Origin: Gordonibacter sp. Marseille-P4307
GTDB taxonomy: Bacteria; Actinomycetota; Coriobacteriia; Coriobacteriales; Eggerthellaceae
DNA length: 64,000 nucleotides
Direction: 5' to 3'
NCBI RefSeq assembly: GCF_900604965.1
Contig: NZ_UWPD01000001.1
Location: 1,070,642-1,134,641 of the forward strand
The notes under the pieces were generated by a model, which ran no database searches, had not been told where the DNA came from, and saw only the letters and a list, made by a program, of their open reading frames with translations. Each line of letters begins with the position of its first letter. The stretch's first letter is position 1. The position numbers and the translations under genes are program-made. This document shows, in pieces, positions 49,391 to 57,734 of this stretch.

Positions 49391-52102
49391 GTGGCTGAGC
49401 AAGTCAAACGCGTATACCGATTCGGTAAGGACTCTCAGGGCGACAACGTCACCGAGGGTGCGGCCAGCATGAAAGGAGTGCTGGGCGGCAAAGGCGCCAA
49501 CCTCGCCGAAATGGCCAACATCGGCCTTCCCGTCCCTCCCGGGTTCACCATCACCTGCCAGACCTGCATGGAGTACGCGAATGCCGACAACGCCTGGCCC
49601 GAAGGGGCGCTCGACGAGATTCGCGCGTATCGCATCGACCTCGAAGAGCGCATGGGCAAGAAGATCGGAGATGCCGCCGACCCGCTTCTGGTCTCCGTTC
49701 GCTCCGGCGCTCCCATGTCGATGCCGGGCATGATGGACACGGTGCTCAACCTCGGCCTGAACGACCGGTCCATTCAGGGACTCATCGCTCAGACCGACAA
49801 CCCTCGCTTCGCCTGGGACTCGTACCGTCGTTTCATCCAGATGTTCTCCAATGTGGTTATCGGCCTTGATGGCGATCTGTTCGAGAACGCGATCATTGCC
49901 ATGAAGCAGCGCCGCGGCGCGGTCTCCGACACCGATCTGACGGCAGAGGATCTTTCCGAGCTGGTGTCCGAGTTCAAGGCGATCTTTGCGCAGAACACCT
50001 CCGCTGCCGACTACCCCTCGCTCGTTGCGGACGGCGAAGTGCGCTTCCCGCAGGATCCCACCGTTCAGCTTCAGCTGGCTATCGAGGCGGTGTTCGGCAG
50101 CTGGAACAACCCGCGCGCGACCCTGTACCGCCAGAAGAACAAGATCGCCGACGATCTGGGTACGGCCGTCAACGTCCAGTGCATGGTGTTCGGCAACAAG
50201 GGTAACACCTCTGCCACCGGCGTGGCCTTCACGCGCAACCCCGCCGACGGAACCAAGGAGTTCTACGGCGACTACCTGGTAAACGCCCAGGGCGAAGACG
50301 TCGTCGCGGGCATACGCAACACCAGTCCCATCTCCGAGCTCAAGCACGTGGAAGGGCTTCAAAAGGCCGGTCAGGAGCTCGAGGATGTGTTCGTGCTGCT
50401 CGAGAACCACTTCCGCGACATGATGGACATCGAGTTCACCATCGAGCAGGGCAAGCTCTGGATGCTTCAGACCCGCGCAGGCAAGCGCACCGCCGCTTCC
50501 GCCCTCAAGGTTGCCATCGACATGCAGCGCGAAGGCCTCATCACCAAGGAGGAGGCCGTGTGCCGCGTCGAGCCGTCGCAGCTCGATCAGCTCCTTCATC
50601 CTCAATTCGACAAGAACGCCCGTTACGATGTGCTTGCCCGCGGCCTGAACGCGTCCCCGGGTGCCGCGGTGGGCAAGGTCGTGTTCTCGGCCGCCGATGC
50701 GGTTGAGGCCGCCGAGCGCGGCGAGAAGACCGTTCTTGTTCGCTGGGAGACCACACCCGACGATCTGGCCGGCATGATCGCCGCCGAGGGCATCCTCACC
50801 TCGCATGGCGGAAAAACCTCCCACGCCGCCGTTATCGCTCGCGGCATGGGCGCTCCATGCGTCTGCGGCGCCGAGGCGCTGCGCATCGACGCCGAGAAGA
50901 AGCAGGCTGTGGTCGCCGGTACCGACGTGGTACTGCGCGAGGGCGACGTCATCTCGCTGGACGGTACTACGGGCATCGTCGTTCTCGGCGCGGTCGATCT
51001 GGTTCAGCCGGAGCTGACCGGAGATCTCGACACCATTCTCGAGTGGGCCGACGAGTTCCGTACCCTCGGCGTGCGCGCCAATGCCGACAACCCCGAAGAC
51101 GCTCGGCTCTCCCGTGAGTTCGGCGCGGAGGGCATCGGCCTCGACCGCACCGAGCACATGTTCCTGGGCGAGCGCAAGCAGATCATCCAGAGCTTCATCC
51201 TCGACGAGGACGAGGAGATTCGCGAAAAGGCCATCGCCGATCTGTACGCCGCTCAGACGGGCGACTTCTACGGTATGTTCAAGGCCATGGATGGCCTGCC
51301 CGTCATCGTGCGTCTGCTCGATCCGCCGCTGCACGAGTTCCTGGAGAGCCCCCGCGCGCTCGATGTTGAAATCGCCCGCCTGGAGGCTTCCGGTGCCGAT
51401 GCGCGCGTAATCGCCGAGAAACGAGGGCTTCTGGCCAAGATCGACTCGTTCGTCGAGGCCAATCCGATGCTGGGCTTGCGTGGCTGCCGTCTGGGCATCG
51501 TGTACCCCATTCTTCCGGTCATGCAGGTCCGCGCTATCGCGACGGCTGCTGCGCGCCTGAAAAAGGAGGGATTCGATCCTCGTCCCGAAATCATGATTCC
51601 CTTGGTCAGCACCGTGAACGAGCTTGCTAAGCTGCGCGAGGTCGCCCAGAAGACCATCGCCGAGGTGTCCGAAGCGGAGGGCGTCGAACTCGACCTGGAG
51701 ATCGGCACCATGATCGAGCTTCCGCGTGCGGCCGTTACCGCCGACGAGATCGCCACGCAGGCCGACTTCTTCAGCTTCGGTACGAACGACCTTACGCAGA
51801 CCACGTTCGGCTTCAGCCGCGACGATGTCGAGGGCGAGTTCATCCCCCAGTACCTTACCGAGAAGTTGCTTCCCTACAATCCCTTCGCAACCATCGATCC
51901 GGGCGTTGCGAAACTGGTTAAGATGGGCGTCGACCTGGGTCGCCAGGGCAACCCCGACCTCAAAGTGGGTGTATGCGGCGAGCACGGTGGAGATCCCGAT
52001 TCCATCCACACCTTCCATAAGATCGGCCTGGATTACGTGAGCTGCTCGCCGTACCGTGTTCCGGTCGCGCGTCTCGCTGCCGCTCAGGCTGCGCTCAAAT
52101 AG
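49391..52102 (+). CDS. ppdK: Pyruvate, phosphate dikinase
   Basis: Interconverts pyruvate, ATP and phosphate with PEP, AMP and diphosphate. The 903-residue product starts MAEQVKRVYRFGKDS, with LGGKGANLAEMANIGLPVP in the ATP-grasp domain, the phospho-carrier His478 in GGKTSHAAVIARGMG and, two residues before it, Thr476 (the usual regulatory phosphorylation site). The PEP domain carries GTNDLTQTTFGFSRDD and GVCGEHGGDP. The start is GTG at 49391 behind AAGGAG. Its regulator is at 46159-47040. A strong hairpin terminator follows. Confidence 0.97.
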   Translation: MAEQVKRVYRFGKDSQGDNVTEGAASMKGVLGGKGANLAEMANIGLPVPPGFTITCQTCMEYANADNAWPEGALDEIRAYRIDLEERMGKKIGDAADPLLVSVRSGAPMSMPGMMDTVLNLGLNDRSIQGLIAQTDNPRFAWDSYRRFIQMFSNVVIGLDGDLFENAIIAMKQRRGAVSDTDLTAEDLSELVSEFKAIFAQNTSAADYPSLVADGEVRFPQDPTVQLQLAIEAVFGSWNNPRATLYRQKNKIADDLGTAVNVQCMVFGNKGNTSATGVAFTRNPADGTKEFYGDYLVNAQGEDVVAGIRNTSPISELKHVEGLQKAGQELEDVFVLLENHFRDMMDIEFTIEQGKLWMLQTRAGKRTAASALKVAIDMQREGLITKEEAVCRVEPSQLDQLLHPQFDKNARYDVLARGLNASPGAAVGKVVFSAADAVEAAERGEKTVLVRWETTPDDLAGMIAAEGILTSHGGKTSHAAVIARGMGAPCVCGAEALRIDAEKKQAVVAGTDVVLREGDVISLDGTTGIVVLGAVDLVQPELTGDLDTILEWADEFRTLGVRANADNPEDARLSREFGAEGIGLDRTEHMFLGERKQIIQSFILDEDEEIREKAIADLYAAQTGDFYGMFKAMDGLPVIVRLLDPPLHEFLESPRALDVEIARLEASGADARVIAEKRGLLAKIDSFVEANPMLGLRGCRLGIVYPILPVMQVRAIATAAARLKKEGFDPRPEIMIPLVSTVNELAKLREVAQKTIAEVSEAEGVELDLEIGTMIELPRAAVTADEIATQADFFSFGTNDLTQTTFGFSRDDVEGEFIPQYLTEKLLPYNPFATIDPGVAKLVKMGVDLGRQGNPDLKVGVCGEHGGDPDSIHTFHKIGLDYVSCSPYRVPVARLAAAQAALK

Positions 52103-52135
52103 GAAGAAAACCGGCTGCCTGTTTGCGCGTCTGTA

Positions 52136-52166
52136 AAGGGAACCCGCGGTGATCGCGGGTTCCCTT
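52136..52166. terminator. Hairpin terminator between ppdK and mnmA (convergent)
   Basis: AAGGGAACCCGCG (52136-52148) pairs perfectly over 13 bases with CGCGGGTTCCCTT (52154-52166). The T-tracts on both sides are short, but the stem is strong and lies between converging genes, so it probably works in both directions. Confidence 0.7.
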
Positions 52167-52232
52167 GTCGTTTCGGGCCGAGAGCAGATGACGGGGTTTG
52201 CGCGACGGGCGAAGGGAGTTGCGGGTTCGATG

Positions 52233-53345
52233 CTAGGCTAGGATCCGCTCGATGGTCCCCCCGCATACGACGGTATCTCGATCGTATGCTACCGCGAACT
52301 GTCCGGGAGCGCAGGCGCGCTGCGGTTCGGAGAAGGTGACGACCAGACTTGATTTCCCGGTTTGCTCGACGGTTGCCGGCCGGGCGCTCTGGCGGTAGTG
52401 CGCCTTGACGTTAAGCCGAACGGGATGGTTCAACGAGTCTCGCGCGATGAAGTTCGCATCGCGCACGAGGATTCGGGTGCACAGCGTATTGCGATCGAAA
52501 TCGACCACCAGCCGATTCCTCTCGCTATCTTTCGCATAGACGTAGAGCGGTTCGGGAGCCGCAACGCCGATTCCCTTGCGCTGCCCGATGGTGTAGCGCA
52601 CCAGTCCATGGTGGGTTCCAAGAACCTTTCCGCTGCGGTCCACAATCTCTCCCGGCTCGAATTGCGAACCCGTTCTAAGTTCGATGAAGCGCGCGTAATC
52701 CCCATCGGGTACAAAGCAGATGTCCTGGCTTTCGCGCTTGTTCGCATTGATGAAGCTGTGCCGGGCCGCCATTTCACGGACTCGGGGTTTGGTGAGCTCC
52801 CCCAGAGGGAACAGCATATGCTCGAGCGTGTCCTGGCTGAGATGGAACAGAACGTAGCTCTGGTCCTTGTTGCCGTCCAAGCCGGTTTTCAGTTCGTAGC
52901 GCCCGGTTTCGGCGTTGAACGACCGTCGGGCGTAGTGACCGGTGGCAACGTAGTCGAATTCCAGTTCGCGGCGCCTTTGCTGCAAAGCTGCGAACTTCAC
53001 GTAGCGGTTGCAGTCGATGCAGGGGTTGGGGGTATCGCCGCTCAGGTATCCCGTGCAGAACCGATCGATGACCTCCCGATTAAACGTCTTGGTGAAGTTG
53101 AACACGTAGTGGGGCACGCCTATTTCCAGGCATACCTGCCGTGCGTCCTCGGCATCCTTCAGCGAACAGCAGGTTTTCGATTCGGCAAGGCAGGCGTCTT
53201 CGTTTTCGAACAGCTTGAGGGTCACCCCCTGGACGTCGAGTCCGGCTTCGGCGAGGACGAGCGCGGCGACCGAGCTATCGACGCCCCCGCTCATGGCGCA
53301 GAGCACTCGCTGACCTGCCGAAGGATATGCATGTTCGGGCATCAT
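52233..53345 (-). CDS. mnmA: tRNA-specific 2-thiouridylase MnmA
   Basis: Puts sulfur on U34 of tRNAs for Glu, Gln and Lys, using persulfide from a cysteine desulfurase. The 370-residue product has the PP-loop AMSGGVDSSVAALVLA, Cys112 in PCIDCNRYVKF and Cys210 in SQDICFVPDGDY as the two catalytic cysteines, and a C-terminal barrel with YTIGQRKGIGV. The start ATG at 53345 overlaps the preceding rrf2 stop (TGATG); the longer open frame lies inside that gene. It is the last gene of the cysK-rrf2-mnmA run. Confidence 0.96.
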   Translation of the reverse strand: MMPEHAYPSAGQRVLCAMSGGVDSSVAALVLAEAGLDVQGVTLKLFENEDACLAESKTCCSLKDAEDARQVCLEIGVPHYVFNFTKTFNREVIDRFCTGYLSGDTPNPCIDCNRYVKFAALQQRRRELEFDYVATGHYARRSFNAETGRYELKTGLDGNKDQSYVLFHLSQDTLEHMLFPLGELTKPRVREMAARHSFINANKRESQDICFVPDGDYARFIELRTGSQFEPGEIVDRSGKVLGTHHGLVRYTIGQRKGIGVAAPEPLYVYAKDSERNRLVVDFDRNTLCTRILVRDANFIARDSLNHPVRLNVKAHYRQSARPATVEQTGKSSLVVTFSEPQRACAPGQFAVAYDRDTVVCGGTIERILA

Positions 53346-53782
53346 CAGATCGCGTAGCTGTCCGCGGCGACGGGGGATTCGTCGTCGACGATCTTTTGCA
53401 GCGAGATGCCGCTTAGGTACTCTTTGATGAGGTTGTCCAGTCCGCGCCACATGTTCGCTTCAAGGCAGGGAGAAGCCGGGGCCCACTCGAGTTCGCCCTT
53501 GTCAAGAGCGCCTGCAGGGGCGAGGCTTCCCTCTGTTGCGTCGAGGATGTCGTAGATGCTGATCTTGTCGGCAGGCCGCGCCAGCTTGTATCCCCCCGAT
53601 GCCCCGCGCGTCGACTTCAAAAGATCGGCGCTCGTCAAGCTCGGGGTGATCTGTTCGAGGTACTTTTTCGAGATGCGCTGGGTTTCCGAGATCTCCTTCA
53701 AAGACACCGGCTCGGCCTGACCCTTCGTCGTCAGGTACAGCATCAGGCGCACGGCGTAGAGGCCTTTGGTCGAAATTCTCAT
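53345..53782 (-). CDS. Rrf2-family regulator, CymR-like
   Basis: A 145-residue winged-helix repressor of the Rrf2 family. The N-terminus MRISTKGLYAVRLMLYL and the recognition helix (ISKKYLEQITPSL, then STRGASGGYKLARP) match the family. It has just one Cys (Cys106, ASPCLEAN), not the three that bind the cluster in IscR, so it is probably of the CymR type, the cysteine-metabolism repressor of Bacillus and Staphylococcus that binds CysK. Its gene is next to cysK and mnmA, as CymR is next to the desulfurase and mnmA in Bacillus. The likely regulon is sulfur-amino-acid genes, including its own neighbours. Confidence 0.85.
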   Translation of the reverse strand: MRISTKGLYAVRLMLYLTTKGQAEPVSLKEISETQRISKKYLEQITPSLTSADLLKSTRGASGGYKLARPADKISIYDILDATEGSLAPAGALDKGELEWAPASPCLEANMWRGLDNLIKEYLSGISLQKIVDDESPVAADSYAI

Positions 53783-53860
53783 GGCGGGCCTTTCGGGCGG
53801 CTATTCAGGTTTCGTCGAATGGCCGGATCATACCATAGAACCGAATCGCATGCGCCTTCC

Positions 53861-54790
53861 CTAGAAGTCGAACATCGCCGTGGACAGGTAGCGCTCTCCG
53901 GTGTCGGGGAGGATGGCCACGATGACCTTGCCCTCGTTTTCGGGGCGCTCGGCCAGCCTGCGCGCGGCCGCGACGGCCGCACCCGAAGAGATGCCCACCA
54001 GCAGGCCGTCGTTGGCTGCAAGCTCGCGCCCGGTTTCGAACGCCTCTTCGTCGGTGACGGCGATGATTTCGTCGTAGACCGCGGTGTCAAGCGTTTCGGG
54101 GACGAATCCGGCGCCAATCCCCTGGATCTTGTGCGCTCCGGGGCGGCCTTCGGACAGGACGGGGGAGCCGGCCGGTTCGACCGCGACAACTCTGATGTCG
54201 GGGTTCTGGGATTTCAGGAACGAGCCTGTGCCCGAGATGGTTCCGCCGGTTCCGATACCCGCTACGAGGATATCTATCTTGCCTTCGGTGGCTTCCCAGA
54301 TCTCGGGGCCGGTGGTGGCGGCATGAACGGCGGGGTTCGCGGGGTTGACGAACTGGCCGGGGATGAAGGAGTTTTGGACTTCGGCATGCAGTTCGTCGGC
54401 CTTGGCGATCGCTCCCTTCATGCCCTTCGATCCGTCGGTCAGCACGAGTTCGGCCCCGTAGGCCTTCATGAGGTTGCGGCGCTCGACCGACATGGTTTCG
54501 GGCATGGTGATGATGATGCGGTGCCCGGTTGCGGCGGCGATAGCCGAAAGGCCGATTCCGGTGTTGCCCGAGGTGGGCTCGATGAACACGGTGTCGTCGT
54601 CGATAATCCCGTCGGCTTTGGCCCGATCGATCATGGCCTTGGCGATGCGATCCTTCACCGACCCGGCGGGGTTGAACGATTCGACCTTGCCGATGATGGT
54701 CGCTTGCAGCGCGTGGTTCGCTTCGAAGCTCGAAAGCTCCACCAAAGGTGTGTTGCCGATGAGTTCGGAAACGTTCTTGTAGACGGTCAT
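53861..54790 (-). CDS. cysK: Cysteine synthase (O-acetylserine sulfhydrylase)
   Basis: Makes cysteine from O-acetylserine and sulfide with pyridoxal phosphate. The 309-residue product has Lys46 in FNPAGSVKDRIA for the cofactor, EPTSGNTGIGLSAIAAA as substrate loop, GIGTGGTISGTG as phosphate loop and the C-terminal end GERYLSTAMFDF. The start ATG at 54790 is preceded on its strand by AGAGGAAGCC. In firmicutes CysK also binds CymR as a sensor of the O-acetylserine pool; the adjacent Rrf2 gene suggests the same here. Confidence 0.96.
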   Translation of the reverse strand: MTVYKNVSELIGNTPLVELSSFEANHALQATIIGKVESFNPAGSVKDRIAKAMIDRAKADGIIDDDTVFIEPTSGNTGIGLSAIAAATGHRIIITMPETMSVERRNLMKAYGAELVLTDGSKGMKGAIAKADELHAEVQNSFIPGQFVNPANPAVHAATTGPEIWEATEGKIDILVAGIGTGGTISGTGSFLKSQNPDIRVVAVEPAGSPVLSEGRPGAHKIQGIGAGFVPETLDTAVYDEIIAVTDEEAFETGRELAANDGLLVGISSGAAVAAARRLAERPENEGKVIVAILPDTGERYLSTAMFDF

Positions 54791-54855
54791 GGCTTCCTCT
54801 TTCTCTTTCCGCCCGAGCGCCTTGTCGTTCGGGTTTCTTCGTACGGTTAAATCCT

Positions 54856-54861
54856 ATTATA
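54856..54861 (-). promoter_or_regulatory. -10 box of the cysK-rrf2-mnmA transcript
   Basis: A perfect TATAAT on the minus strand (complement of 54856-54861), 66 bases before the cysK start, in an AT-rich stretch that is unlike the rest of the window. The -35 region is poorly matched, as expected of a regulated promoter. No riboswitch is recognised in the leader. Confidence 0.55.
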
Positions 54862-54999
54862 CATCTAGGTAAAGTAAAGATAAAAAACGATCATCCACAT
54901 ATTCTTGAAGCGAACGGGATGGGTCGGCGATTGCGGGTGTTTCATTTTTTGTCTATCATCGGGTAAGATGCCGTCAAGCTACCATGCGAAGGAGGGCTT

Positions 55000-56079
55000 A
55001 TGCGCATTATCGGGAGGGAAGACCAACAGTTTCGCGAACGCGACATGCTGGGTGGCGATGCGATGCTCTCTTCGGAAAGCGAAGGGCGCGATCGCTCTTC
55101 TGCGTCCGACATCCTTCGCAACGATTTCCAGCGCGATCGCGATAAGATCCTCCACTCCAAGGCGTTTCGTCGTCTGTCGCACAAGACCCAGGTCTTTCTG
55201 GCAGTCGAGGGAGATCATTACCGAACGCGCCTCACCCATACCCTCGAGGTGTCCCAGATCTCGCGCACGATCGCCCGCGCCCTGTCGTTGAACGAGGATC
55301 TGACCGAGGCCATTGCTCTCGGTCACGACCTGGGACATACGCCGTTTGGCCATGCCGGAGAGGCCGCTTTGTCCGACTGCCTTGCGCGCAGGGAGGGGTT
55401 CGAGTTGGACGGCCCGTCGTTTGCGGGCAGCGGGGATCGCTCCCATCTGCTGTTTCATCACAACCGTCAGAGCTTGCGCGTGGTCGAGGTCATCGAGAAC
55501 GGCGGGGCGGGACTGAATCTGACGGCCGAGGTTCGTGATGGGATCGTGTGCCACAGCGGTAATCTGCGCGCCGAAACGCTCGAGGGGCGCGTGGTCGCCA
55601 TTTCCGATCGAATCGCGTACGTGAATCACGATATCGACGATGCGATCAGGGCGGGGCTGTTGTCTGAGGACGATCTGCCGGAGTCCACGCATGCAGTTAT
55701 CGGGGGCGATCACTCGGCGCGCATCGAATCGCTCGTGCTCGATCTGGTTGAAACGTCGGCGACGTTCGGCGACATCCGTATGTCGGATCCTATGTGGTCG
55801 GCCATGATGGAGCTTCGCTCGTTCCTGTTCGATTCGGTGTATACCAGCTCTGCGGTCAAAACGGAGGCGGATAAGGCGTCTCGTCTGATAGGGCTTTTGT
55901 TCCAGCATTACGTCGATCGTCCCGACGAGGTGCCGGGCGAGTACCGCGATATCGCGCGCGGAGACGCGGTGGTTGCGGCGGTCGACTACATCGCGGGGAT
56001 GACCGATCGGTTCGCGCGCGACAGCTTCCACGACATTTTTTCGCCCCGTTCGCTGCGGGCGAACGAATTGGCTTCCTAG
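55000..56079 (+). CDS. HD-domain deoxyguanosinetriphosphate triphosphohydrolase-like protein
   Basis: A 359-residue dGTPase-like phosphohydrolase that would remove triphosphate from dNTPs. The HD motif ligands are seen: RTRLTHTLEVSQISRTIARAL, then AIALGHDLGHTPFGHAGE and a late Asp (AISDRIAYVNHDIDDA). FRRLSHKTQVF near residue 56 is typical. The ATG at 55000 follows AAGGAGGG. In many Gram-positives and actinobacteria this gene precedes dnaG and rpoD, but here azlCD follows. The 209 bases upstream, shared with cysK, hold the cysK promoter. Confidence 0.92.
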   Translation: MRIIGREDQQFRERDMLGGDAMLSSESEGRDRSSASDILRNDFQRDRDKILHSKAFRRLSHKTQVFLAVEGDHYRTRLTHTLEVSQISRTIARALSLNEDLTEAIALGHDLGHTPFGHAGEAALSDCLARREGFELDGPSFAGSGDRSHLLFHHNRQSLRVVEVIENGGAGLNLTAEVRDGIVCHSGNLRAETLEGRVVAISDRIAYVNHDIDDAIRAGLLSEDDLPESTHAVIGGDHSARIESLVLDLVETSATFGDIRMSDPMWSAMMELRSFLFDSVYTSSAVKTEADKASRLIGLLFQHYVDRPDEVPGEYRDIARGDAVVAAVDYIAGMTDRFARDSFHDIFSPRSLRANELAS

Positions 56080-56109
56080 TGCAGCTTCTTCGTCCTATAA
56101 TAAATCCCT

Positions 56110-56799
56110 ATGCATTCGAGAGATAACATACAGGCGGCCTTCGGGGCGGCTTTTCCGATCGTGCTCGGTTACGTGGCCATCGGGATTCCGTGTGGCATCC
56201 TCAGCTCGTCTATCGGGATGAACGCCCTTCAGGTTCTTATGATGTGCCTGCTCCTGTATTCGGGGGCGGGTCAGTTCATGCTTCCGAACATGTGGCTCGC
56301 CGCCTCGCCGGTCGCTTCGATCGTAGCGAGCGTATCCCTGGTGAACATGCGCCATATCCTGTACTCGACCTCCATCACGTCGTGGGTGAGAGACGTTCCC
56401 CGTCCGCTTTCGTGTTTCTTTGCAGCCACCATCACCGATGAGAGCTTCGGTGTGAACATGAACCGCTTCCTTGCGGGGGGCTGGTCGGTTGAACGAGCCA
56501 CCTTGGTGAATTGCTTTTCATGGTCGTCCTGGACGCTTTCGTGCGTGGCGGGCACCTTCATCGGCGATGCCCTGAACATTCCTCTTCCCATAGCGGCGTT
56601 CGCGATGACGTCCATTTTCATCTGCCTGATGGCCACCCAGAAGATGACGCCGTCCAACGTTGTCGCCATAGTCGCGGCCGTTGCGGGCGTGTTCGCGTGC
56701 AAGCTGGTCGGACTGTCGGGTCCGTCGATTCTGCTGGGGGCCACGTTCGGCGTCGCCGCCGCCATCGCATTTGACAGGTTGAGGGAGGTTGTGCGATGA
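56110..56799 (+). CDS. azlC: Branched-chain amino acid exporter, large subunit AzlC
   Basis: The larger subunit of a two-component branched-chain amino-acid export system. The 229-residue protein is very hydrophobic with about six membrane segments; FGAAFPIVLGYVAIGIPCGIL at the start and the SLVNMRHILYSTSIT region fit the AzlC family. The start ATG at 56110 has no strong ribosome-binding site but lies in the right place (ATAAATCCCT upstream). AzlD follows with a four-base ATGA overlap. Confidence 0.93.
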   Translation: MHSRDNIQAAFGAAFPIVLGYVAIGIPCGILSSSIGMNALQVLMMCLLLYSGAGQFMLPNMWLAASPVASIVASVSLVNMRHILYSTSITSWVRDVPRPLSCFFAATITDESFGVNMNRFLAGGWSVERATLVNCFSWSSWTLSCVAGTFIGDALNIPLPIAAFAMTSIFICLMATQKMTPSNVVAIVAAVAGVFACKLVGLSGPSILLGATFGVAAAIAFDRLREVVR

Positions 56800-57131
56800 G
56801 CGCTCCTATCACCTGGCCCGATTTCTTCATCATCCTGGCTGTTACCGCATCGTGCATGCTTGCGAGCCGCGTGCTTCCCATGATGCTTCTGAAGGGCAGA
56901 GAGCTCCCTACGCGCGTGTCCGATGCGTTGGGCTATATTCCCCCTGCGGCGTTTGCCGCCCTGGTTGCAAACGATCTCCTTGCGCCGGGAATGTTCGACG
57001 CGGGCCTTTGGCCTGCGGGAGCCCCCCTTGTGGCGGCGTTGGCGGTAGTGGTGGTCGCGCGCCTTACGAAATCGCTGCTCTGGTGCGCGTTGACCGGCAT
57101 CGCCGCGTACCTGCTGCTTATGATGATCTGA
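56796..57131 (+). CDS. azlD: Branched-chain amino acid exporter, small subunit AzlD
   Basis: The 111-residue partner of AzlC. It has three to four membrane segments (ITWPDFFIILAVTASCML, RVSDALGYIPPAAFAALVA, WCALTGIAAYLLLMM) and the AzlD-type LPMMLLKGRELP. The ATG at 56796 overlaps azlC by four bases, so the two are co-translated. Regulation is not visible; no amino-acid leader was found. Confidence 0.92.
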   Translation: MSAPITWPDFFIILAVTASCMLASRVLPMMLLKGRELPTRVSDALGYIPPAAFAALVANDLLAPGMFDAGLWPAGAPLVAALAVVVVARLTKSLLWCALTGIAAYLLLMMI

Positions 57132-57161
57132 GGTTCGCCCCTCTTTTTCTTCGATCGCTGG

Positions 57162-57167
57162 TATAAT
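57162..57167 (+). promoter_or_regulatory. -10 box of rplS
   Basis: A perfect TATAAT about 146 bases before the rplS start, with no clear -35. The long leader could carry an L19-binding or other regulatory fold; no certain structure was recognised. Confidence 0.5.
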
Positions 57168-57312
57168 CGGTCGGGCGAGGCTCGCTTATGCGTGAAATGA
57201 GCAGGTCTAAAATGCTCTTGCATAGGGGGCGCTATGGCGATATACTACCTAATCGCGTCTTAAGCAGATTGCAAAACGGCTTTCAAGTTTTACCATATAG
57301 AAGGAAACAGAC

Positions 57313-57660
57313 ATGGATATCATTCGCGCTATCGAACAGCAGCAGTTCAAGCAGGATCTTCCTGTTTTTCACGTGGGCGACAACGTGAAGGTTCACTATC
57401 GCATCACCGAGGGTAACCGCGAGCGTATCCAGGTTTTCCAGGGCGACGTCATCCGTCGTCACGGCGAGTCCAGCCGCGAGACGTTCACGGTTCGCAAGAT
57501 GAGCTTCTCCATCGGCGTCGAGCGCACCTTCCCCGTGCATTCTCCCAAGATCGACAAGATCGAGGTCGTGCGCCAGGGCGATGTTCGCCGCGCCAAACTG
57601 TACTATCTCCGCGACAAGGTCGGCAAGGCCGCCAAGATCAAGGAGAAGTCGTTCCGCTAG
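57313..57660 (+). CDS. rplS: 50S ribosomal protein L19
   Basis: L19 sits at the subunit interface of the large subunit. The 115-residue product has [20 protein letters not shown] and [18 protein letters not shown], both typical, ending with IKEKSFR. The ATG at 57313 is behind AGAAGGAAA. It is transcribed from its own promoter and closed by its own terminator, unlike in many bacteria where it follows trmD. Confidence 0.98.
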   Translation: MDIIRAIEQQQFKQDLPVFHVGDNVKVHYRITEGNRERIQVFQGDVIRRHGESSRETFTVRKMSFSIGVERTFPVHSPKIDKIEVVRQGDVRRAKLYYLRDKVGKAAKIKEKSFR

Positions 57661-57676
57661 GAGCCGTTGTTTTCTC

Positions 57677-57709
57677 AAGCCCATGCTACGGCGTGGGCTT
57701 TTTTCTTTT
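57677..57709 (+). terminator. Intrinsic terminator after rplS
   Basis: AAGCCCATGC (57677-57686) pairs with GCGTGGGCTT (57691-57700, one T-G) around TACG, followed by TTTTCTTTT. It lies just before the rnhB start at 57735. Confidence 0.85.
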
Positions 57710-57734
57710 CTCGACGAAATTCAAGGGAGTCGAT

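Noticed and set aside
49307-52018. A 903-codon open frame on the minus strand
   Set aside because: It is antisense to ppdK, whose motifs and length are complete; no family motifs are seen in the antisense product.
54791-54999. Possible T-box or riboswitch in the cysK leader
   Set aside because: Only about 60 bases lie between the -10 box and the start codon, too short for a T-box, and no conserved T-box or SAM-riboswitch elements were recognised.
57188-57388. A 66-codon open frame in the rplS leader
   Set aside because: It overlaps rplS out of frame, has no ribosome-binding site and no recognisable family; the region is better explained as leader RNA.
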